The notes under the pieces: generated by a model
The model's database searches: none
What the model was told of the DNA's origin: nothing
The model's input: only the letters and a program-made list of their open reading frames with translations
Assembly: GCA_037957365.1 (NCBI GenBank)
Contig: JARHVA010005487.1
Location: 609,001 to 673,000 of the forward strand
Source: Torreya grandis
Taxonomy: Eukaryota > Streptophyta > Pinopsida > Cupressales > Taxaceae
DNA: 64,000 nt
Direction: 5' to 3'
Position numbers and translations under genes: made by a program
In this document: positions 56,950 to 64,000 of the stretch, one piece after another
Numbering within the stretch: position 1 is the stretch's first letter
How the letters are laid out: the number at the start of each line of letters is the position of its first letter

Positions 56950-58935
56950 ATTTATCAAATCCACTCTTAAGCTCAGACTCTTTAACACGCTAATGGACTC
57001 TGAAAGAAGCTAATGCAATGATTACTATAGTTTCTATGTAATATTATTTCATATAGAGGTCAGTTTGATGCACTCAAACTAGGGAGCAATTAAAATAAGG
57101 TCTAGTTGAAGACATTTAAATTTAGTTGTCCACTATATCCTTGAGAGATCAATGCTAAGACAATATATGACCTACGAGGAAATTTGATAGCACTTAGGCT
57201 GAGCTTGGACCTAAAATGGAAGATAAAAACCACTCTTGCATATCAAAAAAACACAAAAACACTAAATACATATTAGCAAATAACTACAAAATGCTTTATT
57301 CATTACTCTAAGAGGTGCATAATACAATTCTAGTAGAATCTAGTTATACCAGCTTGAGAAATGATCATCAATAGCTCAAAGGTTATATTTATAGAAGAAA
57401 ATAAGTAGGAGAGATGGATTTTTGGTGCTCAAAATGGAATCAAATGAGCTCAAATCCATTTTAAATGATGTTACAACTACTTCCACAAATTATTCTCATT
57501 TAAACCCTTTTGATTCATTTAGGCTACTTAAAGTGGTTGCATAGTTACACTGATTTTCCTTCTTTTTGCAATGGTAAAGTCAATTTGTTCTTAGCTAGGT
57601 TCTTCCATACATATAGTCATAACAACTAGGATAGTTTATTAGAATCTTATCTTGTTAATTTTTCCTAACTGGTTCATCATGGCGTGCATAGTAAAGAGAA
57701 GGGGTCATTTTCATGTAATTGGTTCTAGAGATGAAACCATTGGGGGATATGTGTGTGCCTTCATGGCACCCTTTGAAAATTTAGCTCTTCCTTTTAAAAA
57801 TGGTGAACATAGTCATAGAAAGATCCCTCTATGACATAAAACCTCAAACTAAAGGTCCATATTTAGCTTTAATAGTGGTCTCTTTATGTTCTCTATGTCT
57901 GACTACATTATTGTGTCCATTTTCATGGTGTTCGATCAAGATTCAATGGTGATGTGATGACCCTTTTCCCTAGTTCAACCTTGGTCATGTGTTCAATCAA
58001 ATGGAAGTCTCTTATCTTCTCAACCTTTAATTTCATTAGTCATCAATACCTGACCTGAATCATTGACTTGTTGACCCATCTCACACCATTGATCCTACTC
58101 AGTATGAATGAGTGAGAGCCATCAATCCTGCCCTTGACTTGTCAACTATATCCAAATTGGTACCATGTGTCAATTGTGTATTAGTTATTATGATTCATTT
58201 CAATTTATAGCCTCATGTACTTATGCCACATGGTAGTCTCTTGAGATCCTTGACTGTTTGATTTATCTCGCACCATTAGATCAAGATGTATGATACAGCA
58301 TGGACTGTTAGATCTGTTAGGACCCACTATTTGAAAACTAATGGCTATTTCACAAGCTTAAATTTGATGTTCTCACTCCCATCAAATGAAATTTGCACAA
58401 TCATCATTAACATTCATTTAATAATCAAATTTAATCTCAAAAAGGGTTGTTCTACTCAAGCTTTTTTTTTATGTTTGTGTGAAAGTCTTACTCTACTGGT
58501 TCAACTTTGAAGCTCCATAACTTGATCCAAAAAAATCGCATGGACTTGAAACTTTCAAATCATGTTCTTGATAGGAAGAAATACTTGGTGTTATAATCCT
58601 TTGGCTTGTAGGGGCTTCCTGAGTGAAGATAAAAATTACAAAAATAATTTGGTCCATTTATTTCTAGAAGACATTCTAGTGATGGTCTAGTCTCCAAAGC
58701 TTTCATAATTCACCCTTTGCTCAACCCTTTAGATTTATGATGATCTCTTAAGACTTTATCAATTTGTCCCATGTTCTTACATGCTCATGAGTACCATGAG
58801 ATCCTACTTAGATCCTTCCACTTGAATTATTAGACCCATTTTTAATCCATTTGGTTTTCTACTTCATTAGGACCTTGTTAGGCTTCTCCTTCAAACTACA
58901 GGCAAACCCTAATATGTGGGCCAAAATGGCCAACA
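56950..58935 (-). repeat. Probable 3' LTR of gypsy G2, limits approximate
   Basis: Region downstream (minus strand) of the G2 pol. On the minus strand it could begin TGTTGGCCATTTTGG at 58935. It has a TATA box TTCTATAAATATAACC (plus 57381-57396) and an AATAAAG signal (minus strand, near 57296). The low-coordinate end is not determined and no second copy is in the window. A decayed LTR is the best reading but not proven. Confidence 0.35.
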
Positions 58936-59209
58936 CTTCTAGTGACTCAATTGGCTTGACTATCTTGTTGGTCATGAGACCTAAACTTTTATCAAACTTT
59001 CTCAATATGAATAAATAAATGAAAATATACTTATAAAAAGACTCTACTTGAATTTTGGAAATACTTTTTGGAGTAATAGGGGGAAAACAACAACAAAGAA
59101 AAAAAAGACCAATCAACAATAAACAAATAAAATAGAATAATGTGTAAGATTACTTGAAGGAAAGATAGGCCTATCTACCTATGTACAAGGGGAAAGATAT
59201 AAAACTAGT
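58936..59209 (-). other. Between G2 pol and its LTR; no gene seen
   Basis: Contains a minus-strand open frame (59119-58859) with a hydrophobic start, probably chance. No clear minus-strand polypurine tract was recognised. Confidence 0.35.
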
Positions 59210-62200
59210 AGTATAACTTGAGATACCTCTCATTGACAAGGATAGGAAGTCTCTCTCCATTCAATCTGGCAAGCTCAAATTCATTTCTCTCTTTAAAACT
59301 TGTGATGACATAGGGTCCACTCTAAAGGTTGTTAAACTTGGAGTGTTTTCCTAGTTTTACATGGTCCTCATCCCATTTGAGGACTATGTCACCATGTTGA
59401 AATGTCCTTGAAGAATATTTTTTTAACAAATGACTTATTAAATTAGTTTTGGTTGGACTACATGGTATGCATGGCATCATCTCCTATTTATTATAATTCT
59501 CTTAGTTCATTCATCTTGACCTCTATTGAATCACTTTTTAGAAGCTCTAATTGGTGTGTAAGCTTTAAAGCTAGAAGCTCGAATGAAATTGGTAGCCTTG
59601 CTTCTCTTCCATAGACTAAGAGATAGGTTGAATGACTATTGAATTTCTTGGGGGTGATTCTATCAGCCCATAAGGTAGTATTTAACTTTGCATGTTAAGA
59701 TCTATGATTATCTTCCATTGTTCTCTTGATGATCTAAATTAGGTTCTTATTAGTGGACTCAGCTAATCCATTACCCTATAGATATTAATTTGATGAAGAT
59801 GTCAAATATACACCTTAATCAAGAGCCCATTCACATACCTTTGTACTAATAAATTCTAAAGCATTGTCTGATATTATAGTGGAAGCTACTCTAAAATGAG
59901 TGACTAGACTCTCATAGAGCTCAAGCATAGAGTTATCATTTGCTTCCTTCAAGGGAACTGCTTCCACCCACCTAGTTAAGTAATATGCAATTGTCAAGAC
60001 CCACTTATTACTAGCACTATATGGAATATGAATCGTTTAAATGAAGTCTAAACCCTATTGCATGAAAGGTTGTTCAACCTGAATAGGCTTCAATGGCATA
60101 GCAACTAGTCCATGTTTCCCTGCAAACATTGCATACTACCTAACCCATACATGTGCATCTATAAATAAATTGGGGAAAAAGTAACCATCTCTAATGATTT
60201 TTTTATCTATGGTATTGGCTTCAAAATGGCCTCCAAAAGGACTATCATTAAATTACTTGAAAAGTGTATCGAATTGGCTAATTTCAACACATCTTAAAAG
60301 CATACCTCCAATGTCTTTTTTGAATAGCACTCCATCAATCAAAATTTATGGCACTGATTATAGCCTAAAGTGTCTTCTTTGTGATTCATTCAAACCCATT
60401 GGACACTCTTTTTTTGGAATAAATCTAGAAATACTCTATGTCCAGCATGTAAGAAGAGTATTTTTAGGTCCATGTTGAGTGTCCTAAATTACCAAAATTA
60501 TCTCTTTTTCTTCTCTCTAATCTTCTAAAGTATGTTCACACAATTCTTTACCTCAGACTATATTTTTGACCTTGACTTCAATGTCATAATCCATGCACTT
60601 AGTGACCCATCGAGCTCTCTTTTGGTTTAAATCTCTATTTAGGATGAAATCCTTCACACTTGGATGAGCTACCATTATTATAATCTTATTGTTTGAAACC
60701 AAATATCTAAATTTCTTCAAACTTATTAAAATAGCAAGTACATTTTTTTCAACAAATCTATATATTTCCTCATAACCTTCCAAATCTTGACTAAAGAAAT
60801 CAATAGGTTGTTCTAGACCTTCATCATTATGTTGCATAAGCATAGCTAAAATTGCATCTAATGTAGAGAAGGCATACAAATAGAATTCCTTATTGAAATC
60901 TAGATTTAGAAGTGTGTGGGAATGAGATATGGCCTCCTTTATGGCCTCAAATATGGTCTTACCTTATCGTATCCATGTAAACTCTTTACCTTTTATCAAC
61001 ATATTAGTGAGGGGCTTGACCAACTCTGGAAAGCCTAGAATAAACCTCCTAATGAAATTTATATTGTCCAAGAAGCTCTGCAGTAATTTCTTGTGTTTAG
61101 GTAATGATAGAGAAAGGATTACTTATATCCTCTCTAGATCAATGGAAAGACCAAATTTAGACACCACATACCTAAAAAGTCTTCCTTTATGCACTAAAAA
61201 AATGCATTTCTTTGGATTCAAAGAAACTCCAAATTATCTACATCTATCAAAAATAGCTCTCAAGTGTGTTAGATGATCATTAAGATTCTTCGAAAATATT
61301 TTTATATCATCAAGATAAACTAAAAATATATCATTCAAAAGACCATGGAAAGCAACATCCATTGCTCTTTGGAAGGTGGCTCTAGCATTGGAGAGTTTAA
61401 AGATCATTTTAACATATACATAGGTGCCCCATTTTATAATGAAGGTATTCTTATGCCTATATTCTTCTTTGGCCATGATATGATTATATCCAAAATATCC
61501 ATCAAGAAATGATAACCTTTGAGAACCTATCACCTTTTGCATAATTTGATCCATGGAGGGTAGTGGGTAATGGTCCTTTAGGGACACCTTATTAAGGTCC
61601 TTAAAGTCAAAATATAAATGAATCTCTCCATTATTTTTCCTCACTGGCACAAGGTTTGTCACGCATGAGGAATGCTTAATTGTAAATATTATCTTTGATT
61701 CAATCAATTCATAGATTTCTCTTCTCATGAGGTCCTCCACTCTTGGATTGATAGGCGTTTGTTTTTGTCTAGCTCACATGGCATTGTTTTGTAATTTAAT
61801 GGTGCATTGTGTAAGTTTGGGGTCAAACCCCTTATATTATTTGTACTCTAAAGTGAATATATCATAAAAATCTTGGCACAAGGCAAAAAATTCAGCTCTT
61901 TCCTTTGTTTTATTGACATTTCTTAGCTTTAGCAATTTATCCTTAAATATCTCTATATTTTCATAGTGTTTTTCCTTAGTTGAGATGTATGTTTTCCTTT
62001 TTCTTACTTAGTCATCTTCATTGAATATGATTTATAATGTCACAATCCCTTTAGGTAGATTATTATACATTAGTTTTACTATCTAATCATCATATTGATT
62101 TTGGAACTTGTCTTGATTCTTATGGCATAATTATACCTCTTACATTAGAAAACATATGATATGATCATCATTATCAAAGAGTTTCCAACTCACCTAATTT

Positions 62201-63960
62201 TTAGGCATAGTTGGTCTACATATAACCTTGATCTTACCTTTAATTTGGTTTCCTTTGAATCCTTATGTAATCTCATATTGGGCACCAATGGTTTCAATCC
62301 TATCTACATGCTCATTTGCTTCTCTTGATATGGACTAGATATTAAATTCCAATAAATCCCCATGAGGTCCCATACTCAGTGCTTATATGATTTAAAATGG
62401 TGAGTCTTGAATTCAATTAGGCCTCTCACTTATTTCACTTCAATCTCACTTTCCTCCTTGACTTGGAGGATTTTTACACCTCTCTTTCTTGATTTTTGTA
62501 AACCATACAAAATAGCTTCATATTTAGCTATATTTAAGGTACAACTAAATTGGAGTCTTATAGCTAAATGGTACTTTTGACTTGAGGGTGAAATCAACAT
62601 GATTCCCATTCCAATTAAATTATTTTACCTTGATCTATCAAAGAACAAATTCCATATACCATCCTCTTCTTGAGTAATGTTAGTTAGGAAAGGTATAGTA
62701 GTACCTTCCTCATGCATGCAGTACACTCCTAAGTCTACCTCTTTAAGGTTTCTATATGGATCAAATCCATGATTATCAGCTACCCATTCATCCAAGTGTA
62801 GATCTAAGATTCCTTCAAGATGATCATGGGGTTCTTGTTCATTAACCTCTTCAATCTCTTAAAATATGGCATAGTTAGTATTTTCAATATTAGGCATATA
62901 GGGTTCTAGGTGGAACATAGAGATAGGCTCAGATATTATAGTAACTTTGGTTCCATATCTAGTTATAAAAACCATGTATAACCAATCAGATGATTAATAT
63001 CATCCAATATTTGTAGTAAAGTCCCTAGACAAACATAGGGAAAAATATGGAGGTAGGTCTACCACCATTACATCTTGATTAATGACATAATTTGGATAGG
63101 CTACCAATGTGATCTGAAGATATTTCAATATTCATGTTCTCTTAGTGGGGAATTCATCTAATTAAAGAACACTTTTTTCATTAGGCATATATTTGAGCCC
63201 AAGCTTATTTGATATGGCTTTAGGCATCACTGAGGTTGAAGCACCTAAATTTATCATTCAATTATGTACTAAACAATCCCCTATGATTATTGATAGATAA
63301 AATGGGGGGCTTAACAACCTTATAAGGATGAACAACATTTTTAAATTTATCTTTGCTTGGAATTTGATTAGGAACTTGGTTAGGGGCTTGGTTAGATGAT
63401 GATTATTAATGAAAATAGTGTTCACCTTATCAACTATCTTTTCCACATCAGATAGTTTGGAGAGATCTTGCTAGAGAAACTCCTTTTGCCCCTAAATAGG
63501 CATAACATCATATATAGACATAGTTACATTAGCCTTCTTCAAATGATCCACAATATTAAATCGAAGATTAGTACCTTTGGACTATACCTTGGAAGTAGAA
63601 GCATCACTTGGCATTTTAGTAACATGAGGAACAAAGGGGGACTTTTGTTGTTATCCATGAGGTTGGGGTACTTCTTTATTTACAAGATATCTAGTAGCTA
63701 CATTTGAAGAAGTAAGTTGTTGACTAGCCTATGGAGATGATGAAGAAATCTGAGGTTGCCTCAAGTTATCCTCTAATATCCTCTTCTTAGCCCTTGTCTG
63801 AGCTACAATTGGTTCATTTTTCCTTTATGAATCTTGTCCCATATTAGTTTCTATATGTTCAAACACATGTTCCCCTTCTCAAAAATTCATGCATGTGGTA
63901 TCAGTTGGTGCTTTACCATTCTCTTCTCCTTACTAATTTGGTACTTTTTCTTTAATAAAT
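59210..63960 (-). pseudogene. Gypsy pol (G2): protease, extra RNase H, RT, RNase H, integrase
   Basis: Reading the minus strand. Protease near 63290-62900: MINLGASTSVMPKAI, with Asn where the catalytic Asp is expected. Archaeal-type RNase H at about 62650-62440: WNLFFDRSR, RLQFSCTLNIAKYEAILYGL. Reverse transcriptase 61740-61234, mostly open: SSCVTNLVPVRKNNGEIHLY, YPLPSMDQIMQKVIGSQRLS and the catalytic VYLDDIKIFSK. Native RNase H 60879-60553: STLDAILAMLMQHNDEGLEQ, DLEGYEEIYRFVEKN. Integrase 60330-59400: a zinc-finger trace, KWVLTIAYYLTRWVEAVPLK, STIISDNALEF (Asp kept) and NGLAESTNKNLI (Glu kept). The C-terminal tail has RLNGERLPILVNERYLKLYY. Stops between modules. Its 5' part lies beyond the window. 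Confidence 0.88.
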
Positions 63961-64000
63961 GAAGGAATTTCTCCATGTAGTGGATAACCTTCCTTATTTA

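Larger units (their letters stand above)
56950..64000 (-). mobile_element. Ty3/gypsy element G2, 3' two thirds (truncated by window edge)
   Basis: Minus-strand element comprising the pol above and a probable 3' LTR. Sequence right of 63300 is a linker or gag end with decayed frames (for example RKNEPIVAQTRAKKRILEDN near 63815-63755). Gag proper and the 5' LTR lie to the right of the window. Confidence 0.75.

Noticed and set aside
58859..59119. Small protein with a hydrophobic N-terminus
   Set aside because: Sits between G2 pol and its probable LTR in AT-rich DNA; hydrophobicity follows from T-rich codons.

Overview
This window looks like intergenic DNA from a large, AT-rich plant nuclear genome. 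A seed plant is likely and a gymnosperm plausible, but that is inference from the retroelement families and their decay. I found no intact host gene, rRNA, tRNA or CRISPR array. Almost everything recognisable is a decayed LTR retrotransposon of the Ty1/copia or Ty3/gypsy superfamily. Most long open frames are pieces of gag or pol broken by stops and frameshifts.

Layout. 1-1938: 5' end of a copia element on the minus strand (C3). 1939-4057: no gene, with a 23-bp minisatellite. 4063-8467: gypsy element G1 with a perfect CCCAT target duplication, no integrase, and a 5' LTR region containing an inverted LTR copy. It sits inside a degenerate tandem array (about 3886-8880). About 9780-16500: remains of a minus-strand gypsy element (T-) with a gag, a telo-box-rich leader, a 5' LTR and, on the opposite strand, a plant-mobile-domain pseudogene that keeps a GT-AG intron.

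16516-54241 is a nested stack. The oldest layer is a plus-strand gypsy element (H). Its reverse transcriptase lies at 26083-26639 and resumes, with RNase H and integrase, at 50785-52830; a likely 3' LTR follows. H is split by P (16628-26082, a gag-only element with 1.4-kb LTRs) and by T+ (26640-50781). T+ is in turn split by C2 (28578-38249, a copia-type gag-only element with 3.6-kb LTRs) and by C1 (41220-48629, a full-length copia element of the same family as C3). Each insertion has LTR pairs and flanking 5-bp duplications matching at 4 of 5 positions.

54242-56950: nothing recognised. About 56950-63960+: a minus-strand gypsy element (G2) with the order protease, extra RNase H, reverse transcriptase, RNase H, integrase, and a probable 3' LTR at the low-coordinate end.

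For a second look: the inverted LTR in G1; a run of small stem-loops in the non-coding half of P plus a duplicated polypurine region there; the antisense intron-bearing mobile-domain pseudogene in T-; repeated GTTGGTGCTC motifs shared by two copia families; and the domain order of G2. None of these elements looks able to move by itself. P and C2 carry no polymerase at all and would have needed enzymes supplied by other elements.
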